A stretch of 64,000 bases of DNA from NCBI GenBank assembly GCA_033675545.1, contig JAWDGP010006299.1, positions 199,501 through 263,500 on the forward strand, read 5' to 3'. The notes below the pieces were generated by a model, which was given only the letters and a program-made list of their open reading frames with translations, did not search any database and was not told the origin of the DNA. A program made the translations under genes and the position numbers. Of the stretch, positions 22,511 to 40,200 are shown in pieces. How positions within the stretch are numbered: position 1 is the first letter of the stretch; each line of letters starts with the position of its first letter. Source of the DNA: Elysia crispata. Its lineage: Eukaryota; Mollusca; Gastropoda; Plakobranchidae.

Positions 22511-23151
22511 AGGAGGGAGGGAGGAAGAGATTGTTTTTTGTTTTTTTTTATGTATTTGTGTGAGAGGATAGAGAGGAAAATGATATAGCGGCTTGTATTG
22601 CGAAAATTTATCGTGACTTTTTTAATTCGTCCTCGCAAATTAAATTTGCAAATCTTTTCTCCTTTTCTACGGTTGTCCTTAAAACTCAATTTATTAAGAC
22701 CCACCCATTAAAGAATAAATAAACAAACATAAGTTTATAATTCGCTGTGATTAAACGTTTTATATTTTCTCCTTATACTTTTAGCTTAGCATGATACTTT
22801 CAAATCAATTTTTTTTAATCGTCCTTTTGGCTTTTTCTCACTTAAATTATAAAGAAAAAAGTTCTCAAAGATCACTTATAAGGATGGCCCATCATTAAAC
22901 TCCACAATTCGACAACCAGCCTTTTCTGATTACTTTGGATTTAAGATTCTAAACTGCAGAGAATCTGATGATTTATTGATTAATTACTTGGTTGATTGAT
23001 TGATAAATTTATTTGTTGACTGAATACTTCACAAGTGATTGAATTATTCACTAATCGATTGGCTGAAATAAATAATGGGAAAACATGGTTTTTCTTATTA
23101 TTTCTCTATTTTATTCACTTTATTATGTTTCTTTCAATTTTTACTTGTGAG

Positions 23152-23153
<2 letters not shown>

Positions 23154-23230
<77 letters not shown>
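23154..23230. repeat. (CT)n microsatellite
   Basis: About 38 CT units just before the hammerhead-like motif and the retrotransposon fragment. Confidence 0.9.
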
Positions 23231-23231
<1 letters not shown>

Positions 23232-23249
23232 GGTCTAAAAAGAGTTAGG

Positions 23250-23349
23250 CACACAACTCGATAACTACGGGACTAAAAAAAGAAACAACATAACTATAGA
23301 TTTAACATATAAACGTTTTGCCTTAAATGTGGCTTCATCAGATTGTGTG
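23250..23349 (-). other. Degenerate hammerhead-ribozyme-like motif (candidate)
   Basis: On the minus strand 23341-23314 reads CTGATGA, then GCC-loop-GGC as a possible stem II, then AAAACG. A hammerhead core has CUGAUGA, stem II and GAAA. Here the G of GAAA is replaced. The flanking CACACAAT and, about 85 bases later, GTTGTGTG could form stem I, but the expected NUH cleavage triplet beside it is not present. At best this is a decayed copy, such as those carried by Penelope-like elements. Confidence 0.25.
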
Positions 23350-23516
23350 TAGAAGAAAATGACTTTCACAAGTTTTACAAAACATTGGGAGAGCTGGGCT
23401 CAGACGGGACAAAACGATTGTTTAGGGGAGGGGCAGTGCGCAGAATGCTTCAAGGTTCATTGCAATGGCTAAGGATGGTGATGGCTTAGGGCTTAGCTTA
23501 TCAACGCTAAAAAAAA

Positions 23517-23641
23517 AGATAACAGGGAGACACCTGGGAGTCATGACCTGGGTGTGGCCCGGCCCCCTTAGAGTGTCAGAGGTTCAGGGCCGAAACACTT
23601 GCTACAAGGGGGGTTTCTTCTCTGAAGACTCCCTGTTATCT
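23517..23641. repeat. 13-bp perfect inverted repeat ahead of the R2/Hero-like fragment
   Basis: AGATAACAGGGAG (23517-23529) and CTCCCTGTTATCT (23629-23641) can pair around a loop of 99 bases rich in short G and C runs. It lies about 100 bp before the first recognisable coding sequence of the retrotransposon fragment, where a structured 5' UTR would be. Confidence 0.6.
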
Positions 23642-23745
23642 AGCTCCCCAATGAGTTTCTACCTACTACACATGGCATGTCCATTGACTTCCGGGAATAA
23701 GCCGGAGGACGTTCGGGAGAGACCGGAGGACTCCTGGAAAGACAG

Positions 23746-25060
23746 GTGACACTAGGAAAGACTAGAATCGAGGCCTCGTGGGCAACCCCTTGGTCTCTAA
23801 AAACAAAATTAATCGCTACAAGACATAATAAAGAAAGATGCTCCCACGATCCACCGAAATGGGGAGAGAATGATGGATCAGTAGGTGACAAATCGATCAC
23901 GACTGAGAACGCCCAAAGGACTACGAGATTAGAACAACGGGTCAATTTGGAAATGGACTACCAATGTATATGTGGCAGAAGACTTACCACCGAAAGAGGG
24001 ATGAAGATCCACAGGACTAAAATGGGCTGCTTGAATGCTTCGACGAATCAACAGCAGCGCAATTCTCAGGCAGGTAAGACGTCGGAAAACCAAAGCCAGG
24101 TTCAAAACCACAGTGTTGAGGAAATCCACGCTGAGGAGTCTGACAAAGAATTCCGACAGCTCATCAAAGCTAAACGCCAGAAGATCAATTTCCCACCAGC
24201 AAGTGCAAAAGAACAATGGGAAGCTCTGGATAGCAAAATAATCCTACAACTGGACAAGCTGGAGCACAAACTTACCACTTTCGGTGACATTATCTACCAG
24301 ACATGTATTAACACCTTCAGCTTAACATCAAGCCAAAAGAGAACCTAAGAAAAGTAGAAGGCAACGTGAATGGAAACCCTGCGAAAGCAGAAGAAAACTT
24401 AAGAAAACAAATGAAATCAGCGAATGAAGAAGAGAAAAATGGGCTGCAGCAACTTTGGCGAGGTTTGAAGACGAGACACTCAGCACCTGAGCAGAGCAGA
24501 ATCCGCAAGGTAGAGCCGAAGTCAAAAGAAAAAGAACCAGGAACGCTTTCAAAGACCCATTTCAGTTTGCAAGACAACTCTTCCAGCAACCAAGATCAGG
24601 TTCTTTCATAGAAAAGAACAGCTGGAGGCCCACCTGAGGAAAACATATTCTGACCCAAATAGAGAAATACCTCTAAGTGAACCTGCTGGTCTGGTGTGGC
24701 CAGCTTCTCCTGGTGAAAAATTCAATAGCAAACCACCAAGCTTGAAAGAAATCTATGCAGTAGTGCAAAAAGCAAGAGCCAAGTCAGCTCCAGGCCCCAA
24801 TGGCATGCCCTATCTACTGTATAAAAGATGTCCAAACGTTCTAAAGCGGTTACACAAAATTCTCCGCAACCTCAAGATCATGAGCAGTGTGATGTCTGCT
24901 GATGCGAAGTTTATATACCCAAGGAGCAAAAACTGACGGAAATAAATCAGTTTCACCAATCTCAGTGGAAGAAAGATATTCTTCAGCAGTGGATGCTTAA
25001 CAAAATATCTCACTGCTGATGCATTCCCCGAGTTTGGTTTATGCAACAATAGAGCTGGTT
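23746..25060 (+). pseudogene. Decayed non-LTR retrotransposon ORF, R2/Hero-like
   Basis: This is the 5' portion of a site-specific-type LINE protein. An N-terminal zinc finger (CICGRRL...MKIHRTKMGC, about 23965-24036) has the C-x-C-x12-H-x5-C form. A charged linker follows. The entrance of the reverse transcriptase domain (KARAKSAPGPNGMPYLLYK, about 24766-24825) matches the N-terminal RT block of R2/Hero-type elements. Coding sequence continues to about 25060 as scraps such as the IFFSS remnant of an RT motif. The ORF switches from frame 1 to frame 3 near 24350 and back near 24590-24690, and has several stops, so it is dead. The catalytic RT motif and the endonuclease are missing: the copy is cut off at its 3' side, which is unusual because LINE copies normally lose the 5' side. 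Confidence 0.75.
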
Positions 25061-25491
25061 TGTATCTATAGAGAAAGAAAAATTCCGAAATTGAGAAAAA
25101 AAAATGTGTTTTTTGTTTTTCACCTCATTCGAATGGGGAAGCTCGGGTAGAAGAATGATACGTGCGAATGCGAGATGCAAAAGGTCTCCAATAAATAGAT
25201 GGTAATGTAGAAGGGGATGGCAATTGTAAGATCTTATAAATATCCAAATTCTCACATAAATTGAAAGAAATAATAACTTACAGACGTGATAAAATTATGT
25301 GTAGCCTATGTGTTCGCTTATTTATTGCTCTCTCATTTAGTGTTTCATTCTTTCACCCTTTCTCCCTCTATCTATCTTTTTTTAAATCTCAATTCTATAA
25401 GTCATTATTTCGTTTGCAGTACCTCATAATGTCATATTACTTACAGCCAAACCCTTATTTTCTACTCTCTCTATTACTCTCTGTTTGTCTG

Positions 25492-25522
<31 letters not shown>

Positions 25523-25962
25523 TTCTTTTTAGCTTTTCGTCGTGCTTTGGCGCTGTTTCAACAGTGCCTTTAAACGACTAACACAGATCATAGAAATTTT
25601 ATGATGAATGGTGATAACGATACATGTATAGGCTGTAGGGACAGAAGTAACAGAACTTGGTTTTTCAACAGAACATACATGTATGCTGTAGAATCTTAGT
25701 GCCTAAGGGTAGTTAACTAGAATTATCGTGATAACACTAAACAGTAACGTAATACATAAATGATAAACATGTATATATGGATTATTAATATGTACATGTA
25801 TCGTGGATACAGGTGCTCTATATCTCTGTCTTTCTTTCTCCCACATGCACACATTCTATTTATCTCTACTCTCTCTCTCTCTTGCTTGTTTAATGTTAAT
25901 ATTTAACAGTGAGTCTCTCTCTATCCCCTAAAAGACACTCACTCTCTTGATATGTATATGGA

Positions 25963-26185
<223 letters not shown>

Positions 26186-26419
26186 TCTTTTCTCTTTGTT
26201 TCTCTATCTCTCTCGTGGGCTCTCTTGCGTACTTTATGCTCCTTTTCTGCTTAGGCCGTAATTCTACCAATGTCATGTCAGTAGTCTGAGTGATGAGTGG
26301 TGCAGTCCTCTCTAATGAGAGGCTGATCGCTCTATCTCTGTATCATAAAGATTCCTCGAGGAACTTAGGGGACGTTAAATTTCTCAAAGAAGGAACTAGA
26401 CCGATGGCTTTAGAATGTT

Positions 26420-26640
26420 GATGTTTCAGTTCATCAGCTAGTAGTCTTAAGGAGGTCTCAGGTTCGACTGTAAATCATCTTACGGGTCCAAAAGTTTTTC
26501 ATTTGTCTTGACAGCGCGTGGTATTTCAACACGGCTTTGTCCAAGCAGAACACTTTGATGGGGCTCCAGGAAGCTGAGCTCGTAGAGCATGGAACTTACA
26601 ATAGGTCGGGCAGGGTTCGAACCGCGGCTGAAATTTTGTG
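26420..26640 (+). mobile_element. SINE-like sequence(s) with tRNA promoter boxes
   Basis: A B box-like GGTTCGACTG (26461-26470) is followed by GGTCCAAAAGTTTTTC, which resembles GGCCAAAAGGTTTTTC in the SINE at 4848-5070. A second tRNA-like piece follows: A box-like TGAGCTCGTAGAGCATGG (26574-26592) and B box-like GGGTTCGAACC (26613-26623). The second piece lacks a full D-loop and does not fold as a real tRNA, so these are remnants of tRNA-derived elements. The ends are not defined. Confidence 0.45.
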
Positions 26641-28470
26641 GTGATGGATCTAGATCGCATCTAGATAGGCTAGCTTGGAAATTCCTTAAAAAGTTATTGA
26701 GAAAACTTAACTAAAAAACTTTAGCCTGCAAAATTTATTTCTTTCTCTCATTTTCTGTAAAATTGTTCTTGAACTCAATTTGTTTAAAATTTTGTTGCTA
26801 CGGTTGGGGTCGAAAGATTGTATGTTACGATGTTGGTGAATTGCGTGTCCTTGAACTGAAACACAAAAGAGACAGCAAAAAAAAAAAAAACAAAAAAAAA
26901 AAAAAACAATATAAAAAGACCCCAGGCAAATATTGAAGTCGAAAACTTTTGAAAAATTTTTTAAAGATATCGGCGCTCTAAAAGGGTACAAGAGCGCTGT
27001 CTTAGGTAGATTGATTGCTTTTCTTTTCTTTTCTCCTTCGCATCGGGACAAAACATGATAAACCCAATAATTTGACTCAGCACGTGGTCTAGGCAGCGGT
27101 TTAGAAAAAAAACAAAAAAAAAAAAAACAAACAAAAACTCGTAGATAGAAAATACATGTAATTTTACTTGTAAAACCCTCATTGCCAGTAAATTGTAGCT
27201 TTCAATACTCCACAATATTGCGTTCACGGGAACAATGGCCATGGAGCGTTACCTTGATTATTGTTAAAAGCTGCACAGGTGTGGTTCCTCGGAGGAATGA
27301 AAATAAAATTAAAAAACTTGTTAGCCGTGGACATGGACAGTTGACCAACATTTCATTTTGAAGTTAACTTCCGAAGCTAAAAACAAAAGATAATCAAATT
27401 TGCTCGAAGTTTCTTTTTTCAGAAAAGATGAGTTGCCGGATACTATGATTATGGTGTAATGAAGAAAAGGGGGGGGGGGGGGGAAGGGGGAAGCAGAGGC
27501 ATCGAACAACACGATAATATTATATTATGTGAACAGTTGAAGTATTTCTACCATGGGGAGGTCGTCTGGCCTCAGTGATGTACCTAGATCTACTGCAAAT
27601 GTCGTTTTGGGGACAAAATAGCCCTGAAAAACAAGTAATAAAACATGCATTAATATGTTAAAAAATACTCAATTTTATATGCATAAAAAGTTTAACAATA
27701 ATATTCATGTTATCAAAATTACAATTTAAATATACAAAGATAGTTTTAATAGTGCTTCTTATTCCTAAAATTATCAGCGCAGTAAAAATTAGTGATATTA
27801 ATTTGATCAAAATTAATTATCTAGATATATAAAAACAGAGTGTTTTGCGCAGGGCCAAACTAATTCAGTTTTATAAGCTGTGAAAATCAAATATTAAAAT
27901 AGACCAACAAATTAAACAAAAATAATTTCCAAATAAAAAGCGACTCATGATGGCTATTGCTTGTTGGTTAATTAAAAGAAAGTGAATAATTGTTCTATGG
28001 ATTGATATAAAACCTTGTAAATACCCAAGAAGTTTATATATCAGAGATTACTATGCTTATAATGGCCTGTGGGCCCCCCCTCTTGTACTCACGACATTAT
28101 CTATCGAAGCAAACAAAAAAAGATAAAGATCATTCATTATCCCTGTGGACTGAGAAAATCATTTCAAAATTATGGAAAAGAATATAATGCTTGATCAAGC
28201 ACATAGACAAAAAAACAGGCCAAGTTAATTTAAAAACAGGTGTTTTTTCAACATACCAAAATTCAAAGTGCGCTCCGTTTGAAACTGTACATAAATTAAT
28301 AACCTTCATCAAGAACACGTTTGCAAGTCTTTTCATTCTTTCATTGCATTCCTTATTAAAACCATGCAGGAGTGAGATCCTCAGACCAGGTAAAGTCGAA
28401 CAATGATCCTTTAATGATCTGATCTGGGTACTAAGATTTTTTTTATCAATGGCTACACCTTGACCAGCAG

Positions 28471-32431
<3,961 letters not shown>

Positions 32432-33560
32432 AGGAAAAAAACGTTCAATAGGCAACTTCCGGTAAGTGTGAAATTTTTTCTTAAATAACCACCACAATCT
32501 TGATCAAAGTTTTAAACGTGGTTTTTATTTGTCATATTCGTCAAGTCTTTGACCAATGTTGCACAGTCGCTATAAATCTAATTTAGAAAAAGCGCAGAGG
32601 AAGATAATTAAAATGACTTTTTGGATGCAAATTAGGAACACCGTAACATATTTTGGATAGTTAAGAGATGCGCAAGAAATGAGTACAAATGAAAATACAA
32701 GAAGTAAAAGTTTTAAAACTGTTCCCAAGCAAGTTTTTTACTTGAGTACCTGTTTGATGCAGCAATGAGATCTGAAAGTAATCTAGTAAACTTTATATTT
32801 TTTCTTTTTATATCACAAGTCCCAATTTAATGTGTTTTTAATCTACTTTTCAATATCATTGTCGTAATACACATTGACTGAGAATCACTGTAAAGAATAT
32901 AAACCTTCGCAAATTTGATAATACCAATGGGTTATAAACTTAAGGATATAATAGATTATCATTTTATCCATTAAGTATGTCAATATTGCTGAACTGTTTC
33001 TTATGATATTTCTATTCTTTCAATTACTGGGGTTAAAAATTTAAACGATGAAATGCTTTGTAGAGGTCAAAATAAAGGTAATGGCGTACAGAGCTTTTTT
33101 TTTCTTAATAACGGGAAAAAATGTTTCTATAGCTAGATTCGAATGCTTGTCTTAACGTTGTGAGGAGCTCTGCTGTTTTCATCATCGTTATCATCCTTAT
33201 TATCACTATTATCATCATCATCCTCGTTATTATCCTCATTATCATCGTTATCATCTTCATTAGCAACTACCATAATAACAGTAATAGGTTGATTTTTTTT
33301 TCCCTTTTCCTTCTTTTTTTTCAAACTCGCAGAAGTTTCCTTGGGCTGAGGGCGAACTATGACTGCTCTAGACGTGACAACCAGGTCCTCTTCTTGAAGA
33401 TCAATATTTTTCAACCTGCTTAACACATGAACCAAAATCTTAGGAGCAAAGAATAACGACATTCTATAAACAATTGAATTTTTATAAATAGGATTTTGAT
33501 TACAAATTTTATAACTTTTCAAATGTTCAATGTTGGAAATAAAAGACTAAAAAAAAAAGA
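32432..33560 (+). other. 3' UTR with intron and poly(A) signal of the repeat-containing gene
   Basis: A donor (CCG|GTAAGT) lies at 32461/32462, 30 nt after the stop codon. A pyrimidine-rich acceptor (CTCGCAG) lies at 33332. AATAAA follows at 33538-33543. A stop this close to the last junction is compatible with normal, NMD-resistant mRNA. A frame is open after the acceptor (SFLGLRANYDCSRR...), so alternative use as coding sequence cannot be excluded. Confidence 0.5.
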
Positions 33561-36500
33561 ACTTGCTCTGTATGTGTCAGTTTGTGTCTTCTTTGGTAGA
33601 CATTTGTGATTTTATGTCCGTCTTATTTACAAGTATTTTGGTTGCAAAGAAGAATAAACAAAAAAAAACAAAAAAACGCAACAACAACAAAAATTATTTA
33701 CTCCGTCCTTGTTTTTCAATTTAAGCACTTTAGTTTCAGCCTTTTGTATTTTTTTTTTAAATTTTTACGTTTAATTATAAAGTGTTAACATTCACGATAC
33801 ATATGATAAATTCTAGGCATCTTGCCCATTTCTGCTCCCTCTCTAAATTTCTTTCCCAAACAATGCATTTAAGAGATACCTCAAAAACCTGCACATAATT
33901 CCTGATGCAAAATTAAAAAGCTCATACTGAAATTAATGATTACAAAAAAAAGTCAGGAGAATAAAGAGAGTGTTTTATTCTTGTGTTTTATTTTCAGTGC
34001 ATTTATAAAGACGTGCAATGGAACCTAACCCAAACAAATTCCATTCTCCATAGTAAAATAAACCATCTTATCATCGTTTTTTTCCTAGTTCACACTCATA
34101 AACATTTTTAGCAACATGTACTTGATTTTGCTTCTCTGTCTCAATCATAGATAAAAAAAAATTATGATTCATAAATAAGTTTATGCATATATAGAACATT
34201 AAAGGAACAATAAACATTCACAGACTGAAAAATTCTAAAAAATAACGGGATTAAATATGTACTAGGATTGCCAGGTATCATGACAAGAAATAGTGAAATA
34301 AATTGCCCATGCTTTTAAAAGACTGTACTTTTTTATTTCTTCTTTCATTTATTTTGACGCATAAGATATAAACAATACTGAAGCAAGACGATGGTTATCA
34401 AGAGTTAAGTTTCAACATAAATGCTTTTATCCATGTTTAATATACATGTAACTATTTCAAACTTTAAACATATATAGGAGAAAATATAATGGCCTATTTC
34501 TTTCATTTTGGGATGAAACAATCATAGGATTATAGGAGCTTTTGTGGCTATGAAATGGACATATCAAAAACATTTTGCAACACAACTGGCTTTCAATGTT
34601 TTGCTTTTCTTAGCGTTATTTCCACATCAACAGGACAAATATTCCAAAGATGATTTCTGAAAATTCTTTATTCATACATTTTTCTAAAAGTTTAGGCTAA
34701 TACCAGTAATCACAGCAGATTTGCAGCACAAACCAAACATAACAAAATTTCTCCTACAGTTCCTGGCAAGAAAGTAAATTCAACACTAAGAAAATAATAC
34801 AATAACGGACTAGAATCATCAATATTTCATAAATTTATAAATGTTGTTATAAAAAAATAATTTAAAAAAATGTAGGAACTGTTACTAAATTCCTATGTTA
34901 GCATTTTACCACCAAAAATGTCTGGTTTTAAAATTCACATACTACATACACATAGATATCAATGGCATTAAGGCTGTGTAGGGCTAAACTTTAGCCAAAA
35001 CTTAGGGAGAGGGGCTGCTAGAGCAGTAAAAACTAGTAAGTAAAATTGTTTCATTGATATTCTAGGTTTTTCTAGTCAGATTCAACATTAGCTGAGCTTC
35101 AAACAAGAAGAAGGGTCCGTTGTAGGGTGGAAATAATTCAAACTATATGATGGTCTCAAGGGTTGAGCTTACTTGACCATAAGCTTATATTGTGGCTGAA
35201 ATGAGCTGAGCTGAATATTTTTATATTGTAAAAATGCTTATATTCTTAAATAAGAAGCAGTTAGCAGTTAATTAGAAAGGATCTGCTTAAATTTTTTTTT
35301 TAATTTCCTTAAATTTTATGTACAATACAAAACCTTGAATGGCATTTCCCTTACATGTTCTTTAGATGCATCAGCACAATTTTTGAGAATATCAGTTTAG
35401 TATTTAAGCGCTACATTTTGTAAATAATAAATAGGATTTATTTCGTATAAACAGAGAAAAAAAATTGACCGTATGAAGTATAACATGAGATTCTTTATAC
35501 ACTAAAATAAAAGCATACGATACGAAAAACGTTCAACACATCATCAATCTTACATTAAATTAGAACAACATCTACTACAAGCTGTAATAAATCAATAGAT
35601 ATTAATATAATAGAAGGCTTCAAATAATGTTTTATCTAAACAGTTGAGCAAAAAAATTAACATTTTATCTTTCATGTCTTCATATAACTTGTGCCTTAAT
35701 ACTGAATTACAAGTCTAAGACATCAAGTTTGCTTTCTAACAATACGTTCTAATATAGTGGTGTATAATTATAAGAAGCACTTCATATATATATAGCTGTA
35801 AAGAAGGTAAAACATGTATAATATGAAAAAAATAGCTGTTGTGAGATCCAAGATCAATATTATTCAAAATTCAAAAACAATTCTTTTACCTAACATGCAC
35901 TGACATACCAATTTCACGTATTAAATTATCATTAACAAACAAATGCTGTGATAAAATTTAAAATTGAAGTAATTGATTTGATAAAGAGAGAGCTTACTGT
36001 CTATGTGTCAACGTTACTTTGGTGCAGATATACATACTATATAAAAATCTATTATTATATGCATTCTTTTAAAGATAAGCTTAAATACTGATTGATGAGA
36101 TGATGATAATTATAATAATGATGATTAGGAGAACCAAGTTTTGGCACGGTGGATGAGGCAAGCATGGCCATATAAAGCACATCAAATTAACTTAGATGTT
36201 CAACAAGCATAGTGTCAATGTTTGGCATGTTTAGAGATTGAGTCTTCATGTTTTCAACTGATGCTATTTTAAATTAAAAGCATGCATTTTATTTTGAAGT
36301 TGGTAAGAACTTAAAAACAAGTAACTTTAATATAAATAATACAAAGATACCGGATACGTATACATCTATTGATTGTGCAATAGAAAAAATATGAGGTAAG
36401 GAGATCAAAGAAAATGAATAATTTTTATTTTAAATACCAATATTGGAAAATTTGAGCGCTTACAATGAAAAAGTTACAAATCTTTTATTTTTTTACTTTA

Positions 36501-36987
36501 CTTTGAACATTTGAAATACAACAGCTATTTTGTTGGCAATTGGTTCTCAAGAATTGTATGGAGAGAGTGAAATATCTCTAGAAAAAATGCATTACCAAAT
36601 TGATGTAGCTACCAAAAAAAAATGATCTTTCAAGTGACCACAGATTTTTACTTGTCTCATTAAGCTGATAAGGGTGGATCAATATGGTCTCAAACTTTTC
36701 CACAAATAGTGGCTTGAGCAGATGAAAATTTTGAAAATATTTCAGCATGCATATTTTGCTCCGTTGCCATATGCATCCTTTTTCACATTTTGTAAATATA
36801 AGTAATTTGGTCATTATAACTACACTACTGCAGCTGTTACTACAAACAATAAAGTCACTAATTATGTGACATTAAAATTAAAAGAGTTTTGGGTGACATT
36901 TCCTGATACAGTGGATTCAGAGTATTGCGTACAAATTGACTATTGGGTGGTAGATAATATTTTAGAAATACTAAGACCTTGATAGAG
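33561..36987. other. AT-rich intergenic DNA between two convergent genes
   Basis: Lies between the plus-strand poly(A) signal at 33538 and the candidate minus-strand signal at 36993. It is very AT-rich and free of long microsatellites. Part may be extended 3' UTR. Confidence 0.45.
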
Positions 36988-36993
36988 TTTATT
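36988..36993 (-). promoter_or_regulatory. Candidate poly(A) signal of the CH-ankyrin gene
   Basis: TTTATT on the plus strand (AATAAA on the minus strand) lies 302 bp past the stop codon. The DNA is AT-rich, so other chance matches exist and this site is only a candidate. Confidence 0.35.
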
Positions 36994-37294
36994 AATTTGT
37001 CATAATTTGCAAGTAAAATAGCAGGGTCTTCCTCAGACCTAAATATGGTTTAGAATAGGGATTTGAAATTTACCAAAATATACCAAATGTAAACAAATGT
37101 AATTCAGAAGCGCAGCTTTTCATTTACTTGGCAGTCAGCAGGTAATGCAATAGACTGCCAGAGATTGAAAGAGATCCAATCTATGTGATATCAATCTGTT
37201 CATTTCAACAAAAGGCTCACAATCAATTTAAAATTTCTTTGTTGCCCTTTGTTTGATCGGGTTAGTTGTTCCTTCATATCAGTATTGTTCGAGA

Positions 37295-40200
37295 CTAATG
37301 AACTGACCCCCCTATAGCTGGTAGGATGACATTAGAGTTGAGAGAATTCTGAGAAATAGCTGACATTGGAGACTTGGACCAGTTGGCTGCACTGCTGGAG
37401 CGTGACCTCGACTCTAGGGTCAGGGCTGGGTCTGCCCTAGGCAAAGTCATAGGCTTGACTCTCTTGCTGATGGCCCGGATTAGATCCCGGGAGTGTTTTA
37501 GGCTGTAGGCTGCGGAAAGAAAGATTGATAACAGGCATTTAAAACATTATCTGTACACGGTTATGCCTGAAATTTTTAAAATCATAGTTAAAAAATATTT
37601 TTGACCCTCCAAAAAAAAATTTAAACCGCAGAAGAGGCTGGGAGACACAACTAAAATATTTTTGTTACTTTTCCCCCCTTAACTGTATTTTTAATTTTCA
37701 ATACTATAGAACAGTTTCACAATTAAAACAAAGAGCCATCTTGCACAAAGTAACAATAAAACCCACAAACTGTATTAGTATCCTGCTTTGGTAAATATAA
37801 TACTTAGCTCTGGTTATAATTAATATTATTCAGATTATTAACCTTTAGATGATTTCTATATCTCATAATCTAAACATTTTCAGCTTTATGAAAATGCTCT
37901 TTTCATATCCAAACTAATGTTCCATTTCCATTTTCCTTTCTCCCAAAAATTTCTTTAAAAAAATTCATAACATCTCTTATGATATTGTTCTCCTTTTCAG
38001 TGCCTCATCATCAGTCTCCATTAAAAAAATAAAGTTCTAGTGCAATAGAATTAAAACTAGTAAACACAGACCTTTCAGTCTGGCTGTTATATCTTCGGAA
38101 AAATATCCGGAGCCAATCCATTCCTCAAAGTCCACAATGTGATCAAACGCTGTGAGACCTGGATGTACATTCATGAAATAAAACTACCTTATTAAAGAAT
38201 TTGATGGAATTGTTAGCCATGGAAAATTAAATGTTAATAAAATCTAAAAAATAGAAATAGTGCAAGCTATAATGTAAAAGATTTTTTTTTGTTTTTAATT
38301 GGTTACTTAAAAAATTATGATGTGTGTGAACGAAACAGAAAGAGGGGAAAAAAGAGTCATAGAATGAGAAGCGCTGAGAAAGAGAGAGTGATATGTGAAA
38401 GTGGGAGGACAGGATGGAGATATATAGAGAGATAAGCAGAAGCCAAACAGATTAAGATAGAGAACCACGCAAACCAGACAGGTAATGGTTTAAACTAAGA
38501 CTGGACCCACCATGTACATTCTTCTGTCTGACGTTTGCACCCTCTCCGATGAGCACACTGGCTGCAAATTGGTTATTAGCCTGACAAGCAAACATCAAGG
38601 GTGAGCTCCCCTCACTGTTAAGAATATCTACGTCAGCCCCATGTATCAGCAGCAGTTCAAGGATGTCAGTTGGCCCACTGAGGCTGGCGGCATAATGGAG
38701 AGAGCTGTTGCCTCCAGGATACAGGGGGTTCGGATCGGCACCTTGATTCAGTAGAAATCTTACACACTCGGCTCTGTCCGTCCTGAAAAAAAAAGAAAAA
38801 GAGAGAGGGGTATGAGAAGAAATGAACAGTATGAACAAGAAAAGAATTCATCAGTTTCATTACAAAGGGGAAATAAAAAGCCAAAGTACATCTTGATACA
38901 AAGTAACATTATTTATTATGACTTACAAATAAGCTCTAAAGAAGGAGCTAGAAACGGTATTATCTGTTGCAATTTGAACACCCATGCTGGATTTGGTCGT
39001 TAAGAATTTTATAAGAAGCAAAATCTGTCAGAGCCCTCCTAACTTAAGTTTTAAGCTATAGCAAATTATCATTTATGCCTTCTTAAGGTTGAGGATATAG
39101 ATGAAATAAGTGCGGAAAAAAGTGTTATTAAGCCTAACAAGCACAGATTTCCTAGTTATTAGAAGAAAATAATAATTATATAAATGTACAATATCCATAA
39201 TCAATGTAATTGTTTTTAATTTCTTATATTCTTGTTTCTGACTCACACTTTGATTTGTTCAGTGAGAATTCTTCTCATCAGAATGTCTTGCTCTTTGTCT
39301 TTAAAATGGAAACCTTTGTTCATCATCCTGATTAAAAAAATACAGATTTTTTTTCAATTTATTCGAATGTTAAAAACACCAAAAAAAACATTAGATACTG
39401 AAAGATACTAAGGGGATTTAAATTAAAAAAAAAGCAAAGAAAACAATTCGCGAGATATTTTCAACGTTAGGCTCATTTAATATCAAATAAAAATTTCAAC
39501 CCACTACCCCTATCAAAACTGCTGGTAATTACTTTCCAAGACTGATCCATGACTCAAAACTAAAATAGGATAACAAGACGTATAATATGAACAATTTTAT
39601 AATGCTAGCATGTCTAGATTGATGTCCAAATGAAAAAAGTAGAAGTTAATGATAAACTATGAGTAAATTACCTTCTTGAATCCTCATAGCTTTTCAGTAC
39701 CACATTTTCGAGGTAATTTCTTAATTTCACTATCTATCTTATGACTCACAAAGGCAGGCTGCCAAATGTGGGGAACTTAAACAAAAGCACAACACAGCAA
39801 ATAATATAACTTTCAGCTATTGTGTAACATAAAAGCAATGCAAACTGTTTAAAAATCCATCTACATTTGACACTGTATGGCTCTTCATAGAGAGTACAAT
39901 TTTAACTGACAACACGTCATTTTCAATAAACAATTTTCTATGGTAAATGCTGTGTGATGAATTGAATTTCCAAAATACATGAGTCGAAAAACAAAAAAAA
40001 GTAAAAGTAAAATATGTACATTTTAAGAAAAAATAACTGCGCATCATCTTCGAAACGAGGCAAAAAGTTTAAGAAATTTGAATTTGAATTTTTTTAATGC
40101 TTTTAAAATCTTCAGGGAACAGGTAATCCTTGCACTAACTGACCATTCCGCACAGTTAAGAAAATCATTCGCAATCGCCAGGTGGAGAAGACTCGGAGGA

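Noticed and set aside
26570..26640. Possible functional tRNA gene
   Set aside because: Promoter boxes are present but the D-loop is too short and the acceptor and T stems do not pair; a SINE remnant fits better.
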